In this document: in pieces, positions 1 through 6,739 of the stretch
Layout: the number at the start of each line of letters is the position of its first letter
Position numbering within the stretch: the first letter of the stretch is position 1
Translations under genes and position numbers: made by a program
Assembly: GCA_023539445.1 (NCBI GenBank)
Contig: JAKCEW010000007.1
Coordinates: 1 to 43,459, forward strand
DNA: 43,459 nucleotides
Reading direction: 5' to 3'
Source: Candidatus Terraquivivens yellowstonensis
GTDB taxonomy: Archaea; Thermoproteota; Nitrososphaeria_A; Caldarchaeales; Wolframiiraptoraceae
The notes under the pieces: model-generated
Databases searched by the model: none
The model's input: the letters and a program-made list of their open reading frames with translations, nothing else
Told to the model about the DNA's origin: nothing

Positions 1-2
1 AA

Positions 3-76
3 AGCCTCGGGCGGGATTTGAACCCGCGACCGCCGGCTTACCAAGCCGGCGCCCCACCCGGCTAGGCTACCGAGGC
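3..76 (-). tRNA. tRNA-Thr (anticodon GGT)
   Basis: Reading the reverse strand gives a complete cloverleaf: acceptor GCCTCGG (76-70) pairs with CCGAGGC (10-4), the D arm is GCC/GGC, the anticodon stem is CCGGC/GCCGG around the loop TTGGTAA, and the T arm is GCGGG-TTCAAAT-CCCGC. The anticodon GGT reads ACC threonine codons. No intron is seen and CCA is not encoded. An AT-rich box at about 97-106 lies about 26 bases upstream of the 5' end and is probably its TATA box. It diverges from tRNA-Trp. Confidence 0.95.
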
Positions 77-132
77 TGCCATAATGGATGGAACCGAAAA
101 TTATTAGCTTTACCGTTTCGGATCACAAAAAT

Positions 133-143
133 AATTTATAAAT
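133..143 (+). promoter_or_regulatory. TATA box of tRNA-Trp
   Basis: AATTTATAAAT lies about 26-30 bases before the first base of tRNA-Trp at 169, the spacing expected for archaeal TBP/TFB promoters. Confidence 0.65.
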
Positions 144-168
144 GTGCTAGAACAAAAGCTCAAGAGAG

Positions 169-294
169 GGGGGCGTGGCCCAGAGGAGCAAGTCTCCGGG
201 GAACAAGGTCTACGGCGCCGGGCTCCAGATCTCCATGAAGCAAGTTGGGTGTGCAGAAACCCGGAGACCGCCGGTTCGAATCCGGCCGCCCCCA
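169..294 (+). tRNA. tRNA-Trp (anticodon CCA) with one clear intron and probably a second
   Basis: Acceptor GGGGGCG (169-175) pairs with CGCCCCC (287-293), with discriminator A294. The anticodon stem CCGGG (218-222) pairs with CCCGG (260-264). Loop bases are CTCCAG (223-228) plus A259, so the anticodon is CCA (225-227). Bases 229-258 are a 30-nt intron at the canonical 37/38 position; AG^A and AA^A fit three-base bulges cut after the second base, with one mismatch in the central helix. The T arm is GCCGG-TTCGAAT-CCGGC. The D arm GCC (178-180)/GGC (214-216) encloses 33 bases, about 20 more than normal, which points to a second intron within 184-206. T-rich sequence after 295 may end transcription. 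Confidence 0.93.
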
Positions 295-363
295 CTTTTT
301 AATTAACCTCCGGCTTCAGTTGGACACAATCTATGACGGGCAGAACGACGACCACAAGACCCA

Positions 364-1167
364 TCAGAACCGCAGCACTAGCCTTATAGCGACAAGCAGG
401 AGCGTAAGACCCAGTAGCCTCTTGATCTTCACATCGCCCACGCGACTCGATACGCGTGCGCCCACCTGAGCACCCAGCACACCACCTAAGCCTAAGAAGA
501 TGGCATACTCGAATGAGACATTGTTTAGCGTGGAATGGGTAATGGAACCAAAGAGCGTTGTAAACACGAGTATAAAATGCGATGTGGAAGTTGCAACGTG
601 AACTGGCATGCCGAGTATGTGTATCATGATAGGCACGTGCAACACACCCCCACCGATGCCGAACATGCTGGATGCAAAACCTGCGACAAAGCTCGTTACG
701 AGCCCTAAGGGTATGTTAACCGAGTACGTGTAGACTTTGCCACTAGAGTCGACAATCTTCCTTCCATACCCTCCAGTCTTCACGCTACCGGATTGGGCTT
801 TAGGCTTAAGTAGTAAGTAAAGCGATGCCCAAACCAAAAGTGCCGCAAAGAGAAGCCTAAACGTAAAGTGCTCAATATATCCCACAAGGTACGCACCTAT
901 AATTGCGCCCGGAATCGTTGGAATAGTAAGTATGAGTCCAAGCTTAACGTCAACCCTTCTAAGCCTCAAGTATGAAATGCTCCCGGACAAAACGTTTAGG
1001 AAAATGAAAAACAAACTCGTCCCAGTCGCCAGTTTGGGCTCGAAACCGTATAGCAGGATGAGGGCAGGAACAAGATACATGCCACCGCCTATCCCTATTA
1101 ACGTCCCTAGCCCGCCTATTCCGAAACCAAGAGCCACAAGTATCAGATATTCGTACCATAACATCAT
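364..1167 (-). CDS. TauE/SafE (TSUP) family membrane permease
   Basis: This is a predicted multi-spanning permease of the sulfite exporter TauE/SafE family, which moves sulfur-containing or organic anions across the membrane; its substrate here is unknown. Two homologous halves each carry the family Gly-rich signature: GTLIGIGGG near the N terminus and SMFGIGGG after the central loop. About eight hydrophobic segments fill the protein, which is about 267 residues and normal for the family. A GTG at 1188 is in frame, but I prefer ATG 1167 or 1164 because AGGTG lies just upstream. It is monocistronic, ending close to tRNA-Trp on the other strand. Confidence 0.85.
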   Translation of the reverse strand: MMLWYEYLILVALGFGIGGLGTLIGIGGGMYLVPALILLYGFEPKLATGTSLFFIFLNVLSGSISYLRLRRVDVKLGLILTIPTIPGAIIGAYLVGYIEHFTFRLLFAALLVWASLYLLLKPKAQSGSVKTGGYGRKIVDSSGKVYTYSVNIPLGLVTSFVAGFASSMFGIGGGVLHVPIMIHILGMPVHVATSTSHFILVFTTLFGSITHSTLNNVSFEYAIFLGLGGVLGAQVGARVSSRVGDVKIKRLLGLTLLLVAIRLVLRF

Positions 1168-1345
1168 TAAACACCTTTTAAACCCCACTCATTCGGCTTA
1201 ATGGAAAAATTCCGTATTTTTTATTCAATGCGACCGCCTTTGTTTACGGAAATTTGTCAAACGATTTAAATATATCTTTAAGCAGAGCATCGTTTAATGT
1301 AACGAATACATGTAACCTCGGTTGCCTCAAGGAAAGTCCGCAAAC

Positions 1346-1385
1346 CTTAAAAATAAGATGTGGTCGTAGTTTTCAATACGGTGGG
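1346..1385 (+). promoter_or_regulatory. TATA box and ribosome binding site of the acidic microprotein
   Basis: CTTAAAAATA at 1346-1355 predicts a start near 1376. GGTGG at 1380-1384 sits six bases before ATG 1391. A second TATA-like box, GATTTAAATATA, lies at about 1264 and could give a longer leader. Confidence 0.5.
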
Positions 1386-1390
1386 TTAAT

Positions 1391-1531
1391 ATGGTATATC
1401 CAAACATATTATCAGTTGAAGAAGAGGAGGAATTCGAAGAAGAGTTTGAGGAGGAGTTTGAAGAAGAGGAATTCGAGGAGGAGGAAGAATTCGAAGAGGA
1501 AGAGTTTGAGGAGGAAGAGGAAGAGTTTTAG
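1391..1531 (+). CDS. Glu/Phe low-complexity acidic microprotein (46 aa)
   Basis: This 46-residue ORF begins MVYPNILSV and continues as blocks of three to six glutamates separated by single phenylalanines to the C terminus (EEEF, EEEEF and EEEEEF units). No family is recognised. It is preferred over the Lys/Arg-rich reading in another frame because it has an ATG with a well-spaced GGTGG ribosome binding site and a TATA box, and the N-terminal nine residues look like ordinary protein. The predicted charge is strongly negative. It could be an acidic partner for a basic protein or nucleic-acid-binding surface; that is speculation. No neighbour is co-transcribed. Confidence 0.6.
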   Translation: MVYPNILSVEEEEEFEEEFEEEFEEEEFEEEEEFEEEEFEEEEEEF

Positions 1532-1575
1532 CGCTTGACAGTAATCAGTTAGTTTCTCCGTTACTAACCTTTTAT

Positions 1576-2130
1576 TTATACACCCTTCTTAAACTCAACC
1601 ACACTTATTTCCTCGAAGAAGAGCTTAACAGATTTGAGAATTTTATGGTTGAGTTTCAGTTTTGATGCCACCGCCCATAACTTTCCTAGGTCTGAGATAC
1701 TCGAAACCACCAATAGTATGCTACCAGAGTGCGAAAGCGCATGGTGGGCTTGTTGTAGGAACTCTGCTGAGGTCTCCACACCATGCTTGCCACCGAATAT
1801 TGAAACGTCCTTTAAGCACTCATCAGGGAGGTATGGGGGGTTGAAAACGATAAGGTCAAAGCTCGAGCTTTCCCTAAAGGCCGAGAGAAGGTCACAACAA
1901 ACAACGTCAGTATTAGCCCTTAGGTTATGTTTACGAAGCCGTTCTAGCGTGGCATGGCACGAGTTCAAGTCTATGTCTGTAGCTATTAAATAATCAGTCT
2001 TGTGTGCCAAATTTACAGAGACGGCACCGCTACCTGAGCCTACCTCCAACGCCCTTCTGACGTAGGGCACTTTCTTGATGACGTCCATTAGCAAGAAAGT
2101 ATCCTCTGAGGGCTGGTACACATCATTCAT
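1576..2130 (-). CDS. HemK/PrmC-type class I methyltransferase (probable release-factor or protein glutamine methyltransferase)
   Basis: This is a SAM-dependent methyltransferase of the HemK/Mtq2 class. The glycine-rich SAM motif (LEVGSGSGAVSV), an acidic residue after strand 2 (ATDID) and the diagnostic NPPY motif (FNPPYLP) are present. NPPY enzymes of this type methylate a glutamine side chain, classically in the GGQ loop of release factors. The start at 2130 gives MNDVYQPSEDTFLL, the usual family N terminus, with a length of 184 residues. Its ATG overlaps the asnS stop as ATGA, implying translational coupling. The longer in-frame extension upstream is inside asnS and is not needed. Confidence 0.85.
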   Translation of the reverse strand: MNDVYQPSEDTFLLMDVIKKVPYVRRALEVGSGSGAVSVNLAHKTDYLIATDIDLNSCHATLERLRKHNLRANTDVVCCDLLSAFRESSSFDLIVFNPPYLPDECLKDVSIFGGKHGVETSAEFLQQAHHALSHSGSILLVVSSISDLGKLWAVASKLKLNHKILKSVKLFFEEISVVEFKKGV

Positions 2131-3434
2131 GGATAAACCCTTGTTGGGGTTCTCGGAAACAGCGTGACGCTCCTGATATGCACCATACCAAGTAGCCACC
2201 AAAGCATCCTTTCCAAGCCGAGGCCAAACCCGCTATGCGGCACTGAACCGTACTTCCTTAAATCCAAATACCACTCATAATCCGAGGGGTTAAGACCGGC
2301 CTCCCTTATTCGCTGGACAAGCAACTCGTAATCATGAATCCTTTGCCCCCCTCCAACTATCTCACCGTAACCTCCGGGTGCCAGAAGGTCGGCACTGAGC
2401 GTAACTCTGGGGTCTGAGGGGTCCGGCATGTGATAGAAGGCCTTCGCCTCCTTTGGGTAATGGGTAACGAAAAAGGGCTTATCGAACTCCTTAGAGAGCT
2501 CCCTCTCTTCGTCGGCCCCAAAATCCTGCCCCCATTCTATGTTGAAACCTTTGCTCCTCAGAATCTCTAGAGCCTCGGCATACTTTATTCTGGGATAGGG
2601 AGGTTCTGCAATCGAGGCGTTTATGTTCTTGCCCAAAATTTTAAGATACGGCCCAGCCGACTCTGCTAGCGCCTTGACCGTGTCGCCGACAAGTCTTTCC
2701 ACAACTGCCATCATGTCCTCTAACGTAGCGTTGGCCATCTCAGCCTCAACATGCCAAAACTCGGTCAGATGCCTCCTAGTTCTGCTGAGTTCTGCCCTAA
2801 AGCTTGGCTGTATCGTGTAAACCTTTTCCAACCCGAATATTGCGGCCTCTTGATAGAACTGAACACTTTGGGTCAAATAGACGTTCTTGCCGAAGTAATC
2901 CACCTTAAAGAGCGTGGCACCACCCTCGACAGCGGCCGTTATGAATGTAGGGCAGTGGATCTCAGTAAACCCGTTCTTCCTAAACCATTCGTGGAGAAGA
3001 CCTGTTAGTAATGCACGTATCTTCATTATAGCAGTAACCTTAGGGCTTCTGAGGTGGAGGTGCCTGTTGTCTAGTAGAAACTTAACGCTAGCGCCGGGCT
3101 TTATTGGGAACTCAGCTATAGATTTGCCGATAACCTTAAACGACGTACAGCGGATTTCCGCTCCACCAGGAGCCCTCGGGTCCTTTTTTACGATACCCGT
3201 TACTATGACGGATGATTCCCTTGTAACCTCCGAAGCCTCTACAAAGCTCCCCTCCTCAATAAGTCCGCGCTTTACGGTAACTTGGATGGTTCCGGTAGAA
3301 TCCCTGAGCTCCAGAAAAACTAACCCTCCATGTACTCGCTTGTTCCTGATCCAGCCGAATAATTCGACCTCCTCGTCCTCCGGCGCTTCAAAAGCATCGG
3401 CAACGTGTAACCTTCTGGCCAATTCTAACACCAT
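2127..3434 (-). CDS. asnS: asparaginyl-tRNA synthetase
   Basis: This class IIb aminoacyl-tRNA synthetase charges tRNA-Asn. An N-terminal OB-fold anticodon-binding domain (about residues 20-110) is followed by the catalytic domain. Motif 2 is FRAE followed by RTRRHLTEFWHVEAEMA; the FW-x-VE-x-EMA form is typical of AsnRS and differs from the AspRS form. Motif 3 is GFGLGLERML near the C terminus, and the protein ends with the AsnRS-like FPRTPTRVYP. At 435 residues it has the family length. The methyltransferase gene follows with a four-base overlap, so the two probably form an operon. Confidence 0.93.
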   Translation of the reverse strand: MVLELARRLHVADAFEAPEDEEVELFGWIRNKRVHGGLVFLELRDSTGTIQVTVKRGLIEEGSFVEASEVTRESSVIVTGIVKKDPRAPGGAEIRCTSFKVIGKSIAEFPIKPGASVKFLLDNRHLHLRSPKVTAIMKIRALLTGLLHEWFRKNGFTEIHCPTFITAAVEGGATLFKVDYFGKNVYLTQSVQFYQEAAIFGLEKVYTIQPSFRAELSRTRRHLTEFWHVEAEMANATLEDMMAVVERLVGDTVKALAESAGPYLKILGKNINASIAEPPYPRIKYAEALEILRSKGFNIEWGQDFGADEERELSKEFDKPFFVTHYPKEAKAFYHMPDPSDPRVTLSADLLAPGGYGEIVGGGQRIHDYELLVQRIREAGLNPSDYEWYLDLRKYGSVPHSGFGLGLERMLWWLLGMVHIRSVTLFPRTPTRVYP

Positions 3435-3475
3435 CCTCTACGTTTAAGACATGCTTTGAAGGTTTCCTATAATGC

Positions 3476-3805
3476 TTACAATACTTGAGACCCTACCTTA
3501 ACATCCCTTTCGGGGATTATCGGAGCTATGACTTCCTCAGACTCGGCAGCTGCCAATATCATGCATTCAGATACCTCGCCCCTAACCATCTTTGGCTTGA
3601 GGTTCACCAAGAACACGAACTTCTTGCCGACAAAGTGCTCCGGCTCGTATATGTGGCCAAGGCCTGTTATCGCCCTCTTCTTGAAGGAGCCGAAGTTGAC
3701 AATTAGTTTTATGAGTTTGTCAGTCCCTGCTACCCTTTCCGCATGCTCGACTAAACCTACCCTGAAATCAAACCTTTTGAACTCCGATATGTCAACTTGT
3801 GACAA
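3476..3805 (-). CDS. stand-alone tRNA-binding domain protein (MetG C-terminal/Trbp111-like)
   Basis: The whole 109-residue protein is an EMAP/Arc1p-type OB fold, like the C-terminal beta domain of methionyl-tRNA synthetase. Recognisable pieces are the FDFRVGLVEHAERV start, TDKLIKLIV, and the KFVFLVNLKPKMVRGEVSECMILAA core. Such free-standing domains bind tRNA elbows and can act in trans with MetRS. It lies 41 bases upstream of asnS on the same strand, so a tRNA-related transcription unit is plausible. A TATA-like box is visible at about 3831-3842 on the same strand. Confidence 0.88.
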   Translation of the reverse strand: MSQVDISEFKRFDFRVGLVEHAERVAGTDKLIKLIVNFGSFKKRAITGLGHIYEPEHFVGKKFVFLVNLKPKMVRGEVSECMILAAAESEEVIAPIIPERDVKVGSQVL

Positions 3806-3951
3806 CTGGCTTCAAGCATCTAGATCCTAAATCATTTAAAAAGATTACTTGGCATGACGACTCCATGCATAGATGAAACTGCATGCGAGATTGTTACAAA
3901 ATTCGAAAAATTTTTATAACCATAAATTTGTATAAAGTGTTGTGAATAAGT

Positions 3952-4059
3952 ATGCCAAAGAAAAAGGCAAAGAAGACAAAAGCAAAAAAGAAAAAGACAA
4001 AGGCAAAGAAGACCACAGAGGAAAAGGCACCGGAGGCTCCTGCTGAAGGGGAAGCCTGA
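3952..4059 (+). CDS. Lys-rich basic microprotein (35 aa)
   Basis: ATG 3952 opens a 35-residue ORF. Residues 3-20 are almost only lysine with Ala and Thr (PKKKAKKTKAKKKK region), and the tail (TTEEKAPEAPAEGEA) is acidic and proline/alanine-rich. TTTTTATAAC at 3911-3920 is a good TATA box, placing transcription start about 10 bases before the ATG. The sequence resembles the lysine-rich tails of nucleic-acid-binding or ribosomal proteins, but no globular domain follows, so it is not a truncated ribosomal protein that I can identify. A role in binding DNA or RNA is an inference from charge only. Confidence 0.6.
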   Translation: MPKKKAKKTKAKKKKTKAKKTTEEKAPEAPAEGEA

Positions 4060-4135
4060 CACAACGCATCTTATACGCTAATCCCTTAAAATCACCCCTC
4101 AATATTTTTACCTCGTCTTTCTTTGTAGAGGCCTC

Positions 4136-4648
4136 TCAGACAGCTACTGTCTCTTTGCGGGTTAAAAGTGTTGATGATAAAAACCCGAACATGCCTGAAA
4201 ATACTAAGACGATCAAGTAGGGCGTAACGAGGTTAAACGGATGGGGCGGTATGAGGTTTTCTATGAATGTATTCACCTTAACCAACCAGAATTGGGGGGC
4301 ATAGACTTCTGAAAAAACCACACCGATCAAGCCAAGCCACAATAGTATGATGGAGGAAGGGATGAGCAGTGCTAGCTTTATGGAGGCAGAAAGCTTACCG
4401 GCTATCAATCCAGCGAGCGCAGAGGCAACTGCCCATATTATGAGACATATCAAACCATCGCCGCCACTTACAAAACCCGTGAACATGGGTGCTAGGAGTG
4501 CCGTGTATGCTTGGAGCAACACCGAGAGTATTAAAAGCTGGAAACTTGCAGGCTCTGGCCATGGCGGGCTATTGCCCGTAAATAAAACGACGGACGCCAA
4601 AGTGAGGGTAGCTATGCCGATGATGAAACCGGCTATCAGCCTAGCCAT
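4136..4648 (-). CDS. hypothetical integral membrane protein (170 aa)
   Basis: No family is recognised. About four to five hydrophobic segments are visible: residues 4-24, 37-58, 65-85, 90-112 and 143-163. The loop NSPPWPEP precedes the second segment, and a short basic tail (TRKETVAV) ends the protein. Codon use matches the neighbours. It is monocistronic and divergent from the Lrp-domain gene, with about 140 bases between the two starts. Confidence 0.65.
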   Translation of the reverse strand: MARLIAGFIIGIATLTLASVVLFTGNSPPWPEPASFQLLILSVLLQAYTALLAPMFTGFVSGGDGLICLIIWAVASALAGLIAGKLSASIKLALLIPSSIILLWLGLIGVVFSEVYAPQFWLVKVNTFIENLIPPHPFNLVTPYLIVLVFSGMFGFLSSTLLTRKETVAV

Positions 4649-4753
4649 GCCAATAGCTTCATGGGCTAGTTCATCATAAACTTTCCTTTAAGCACATGTA
4701 CGGCAGATTCTATGCTGGCAGTTTCCTGTATTATGTGGGTAGCATTAGCAAGA

Positions 4754-4763
4754 TTTTTATACT
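4754..4763 (+). promoter_or_regulatory. TATA box of the Lrp-domain gene
   Basis: TTTTTATACT lies about 26 bases before 4785, so the transcript probably begins at or next to ATG 4787 (leaderless). Confidence 0.6.
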
Positions 4764-4786
4764 AAGCATTTTGTGGTAAGCATGGT

Positions 4787-5014
4787 ATGCAGATAGCATA
4801 CGTTTTGTTAACTGTGGAGCCCGGATATGAAGAGGAAACGCTAGCCGAGTTAAAACAACTAGTCAACGTAAAAGAGGCTTGCAGGGTGTACGGGGTTTAT
4901 GATATAGTGGTCAGGATAGAGGCCGAGGACCACGAGAAGCTCAGGGCAATGATATCTAAAATAAGGCACATACAAAGGATCAGGTCGACGACCACGCTTA
5001 TAGTCTGGGAGTAG
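4787..5014 (+). CDS. Lrp/AsnC ligand-binding (RAM) domain protein without a DNA-binding domain
   Basis: These 75 residues form a single RAM/ACT-like beta-alpha-beta-beta-alpha-beta domain (start MQIAYVLLTVEPGYEE, middle GVYDIVVRIEAED). This is the effector-sensing half of Lrp/AsnC regulators, without the helix-turn-helix. Stand-alone RAM proteins in archaea bind amino acids and oligomerise, and may modulate full-length Lrp proteins. It is leaderless and monocistronic; leucyl aminopeptidase follows 120 bases downstream on the same strand. An amino-acid signal linked to peptide breakdown would fit this neighbour but is an inference. Confidence 0.88.
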   Translation: MQIAYVLLTVEPGYEEETLAELKQLVNVKEACRVYGVYDIVVRIEAEDHEKLRAMISKIRHIQRIRSTTTLIVWE

Positions 5015-5133
5015 CCCTCTCCGATCTACCGCTGTTTCGAGTTGTTGAGGATGCTAAGATGTTTGGGGCCCATTGTCTAGCTTTGGTGCTCCGATTAAAA
5101 GTTATTAAACTACTACTGGTTGATTAAAAAACG

Positions 5134-6630
5134 ATGAAATTTGAAGTAATTTCAACAAATTTGGAGGAAGTAAAGTCAGATTCTGTTGTTATTCAGTTCT
5201 TCGAAGGTACAGAATTTCCAGAGAGCGTTCTTACATTACCTGAAAGCATTAGGGGGGAGATAGCGTCACCAATCGAGGCGGGTGGCTTTAAGGCTAAGCT
5301 TGGCCAGGTACTTCCAGTATATCCAAAATCGGTAGGCCCAGTCCGCTGTTTTCTGTTAGTGGGTCTGGGGAAAAAGCAAGACTTCAGCTTAGAGGCTATA
5401 AGGCAAGCTCACGGTTATGCTGCCCTGAAAGCTAAGGAAATTGGTAGCAGTAGCGTAGCGGTGCCCATACCAAACCTACCTCCTTATTCTGCTCCCGAGA
5501 TAGTCGCTAGCGTCGTCGAGGCGGTAAATCTAGCCTTCTATAGGTTTGACAGGTATAAGTCAAAGGTTGAGGATAGCAAGTATCCAGAACTCATTAGCCT
5601 TGTAGTTGAGCCAGATGTGAAGACATTATGCGATACGGCGGCACAGGAGGCCGTTATAGTATCAGAGGCCGTGAAGCTTGCGAGGGATATAGCCAACATG
5701 CCGAGCAGCGACATACCACCCAAAAAGCTGGCTGAGATAGCGACCGAGGTTGGCGCAGCAAGTGGCTTCTCTACCAAGGTCTTTGAGATGGAGGTTCTTG
5801 AAAGAATGGGTATGGGAGGTATAGTGGGCGTCGGAAAAGGTAGCTCTAACCCGCCGGTCTTGATAGTTATGAAGTATGACGGCGGTGGTGATACCTACGC
5901 GGTCGTAGGAAAGGGCGTAATTTTCGACAGCGGTGGCATATCCATAAAGCCTTCTGAAAAGATGGAGGAGATGAAATACGACAAATCGGGTGCTGCCGCG
6001 GTCATAGCGCTCATGAAGGCTGTAGCCGAGCTCAAGCTTCCCGTAAGGTTGATAGGCATAGTGCCTGCCGTCGAGAATCTACCGAGCGGTAATGCGCTTA
6101 AGCCTGGTGACATAATTAAGTTCAGAAATGGGAAGACGGCAGAGATAATAAGCACAGACGCGGAAGGCAGGCTCATACTTGCGGATGCGCTCGCTTATGC
6201 CTCCGAGATGAAGCCAAAAGCGCTGATAGATCTGGCAACGCTGACTGGCGCCTGCGTCATAGCCCTCGGAACGCACGCGAGCGGCTTGTTCAGCAACAAT
6301 GACAGGCTGGCCGACGCGCTTATAAAGGCAGGGGAAAAGACTGGGGAGAGGCTTTGGAGGCTCCCGCTCTGGAAAGAGTATTTCGAACAGATAAAGAGCG
6401 AAGTGGCCGACATGAAGAACGTCGGTGGCAGACCTGCCGGTGCAATAACCGCAGCGGCCTTCTTGATGAACTTTGTGGACAGCGGCATACCTTGGGCCCA
6501 TATAGACATAGCGGGAACGGCATGGACCCAAGAATCGTCACCGGAAAAGAGCTACATACCAAAAGGGGCTACGGGCATCGGCGTTAGGTTACTCATCGAA
6601 TTCCTGAAGTCAGAAATCAAAGGGGGCTAA
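5134..6630 (+). CDS. pepA: leucyl aminopeptidase (M17 family)
   Basis: This cytosolic dinuclear-metal aminopeptidase removes N-terminal residues from peptides. A poorly conserved N-terminal regulatory domain (about residues 1-165) is followed by the catalytic domain. It has the metal and substrate residues of M17 enzymes: GKGVIFDSGG (metal-ligand Asp), KYDKSGAAAV (Lys and Asp) and the signature STDAEGRLILADAL (close to NTDAEGRL). At 498 residues it has the family length. TATA-like sequence at about 5093-5105 lies before ATG 5134. It would feed amino acids into the GDH and transaminase steps. Confidence 0.95.
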   Translation: MKFEVISTNLEEVKSDSVVIQFFEGTEFPESVLTLPESIRGEIASPIEAGGFKAKLGQVLPVYPKSVGPVRCFLLVGLGKKQDFSLEAIRQAHGYAALKAKEIGSSSVAVPIPNLPPYSAPEIVASVVEAVNLAFYRFDRYKSKVEDSKYPELISLVVEPDVKTLCDTAAQEAVIVSEAVKLARDIANMPSSDIPPKKLAEIATEVGAASGFSTKVFEMEVLERMGMGGIVGVGKGSSNPPVLIVMKYDGGGDTYAVVGKGVIFDSGGISIKPSEKMEEMKYDKSGAAAVIALMKAVAELKLPVRLIGIVPAVENLPSGNALKPGDIIKFRNGKTAEIISTDAEGRLILADALAYASEMKPKALIDLATLTGACVIALGTHASGLFSNNDRLADALIKAGEKTGERLWRLPLWKEYFEQIKSEVADMKNVGGRPAGAITAAAFLMNFVDSGIPWAHIDIAGTAWTQESSPEKSYIPKGATGIGVRLLIEFLKSEIKGG

Positions 6631-6726
6631 GCTTTACTACTTAGATGCCAACGCTTAAATTATGCTAAATGCTCATCAAACCTTGCACGGTAAAAGACGT
6701 GTTTAGGCACTTGAGCTCGTATTTGT

Positions 6727-6732
6727 AGGTGA
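6727..6732 (+). promoter_or_regulatory. ribosome binding site that sets the ABCE1 TTG start
   Basis: AGGTGA lies seven bases before TTG 6740. It matches the 3' end of archaeal 16S rRNA and supports the rare TTG codon as the true start, since no in-frame ATG precedes the conserved N terminus. Confidence 0.7.
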
Positions 6733-6739
6733 GCCGACA

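Noticed and set aside
1254-1538. Lys/Arg-rich 94-codon forward reading over the purine tract
   Set aside because: It is another frame of the purine-rich repeat. The Glu/Phe frame has the better placed ATG and ribosome binding site; the basic reading is what AAG/AGG frames of such DNA give by chance.
3832-4102. Reverse-strand Leu/Phe-rich ORFs across the Lys-rich microprotein
   Set aside because: They are the complement of lysine codon runs (CTT/TTT) and lack promoter support; the forward reading has a TATA box at the right distance.
5538-6587. Several long reverse and alternate-frame ORFs inside pepA
   Set aside because: They are shadows of a gene with unmistakable M17 motifs; none has family resemblance.
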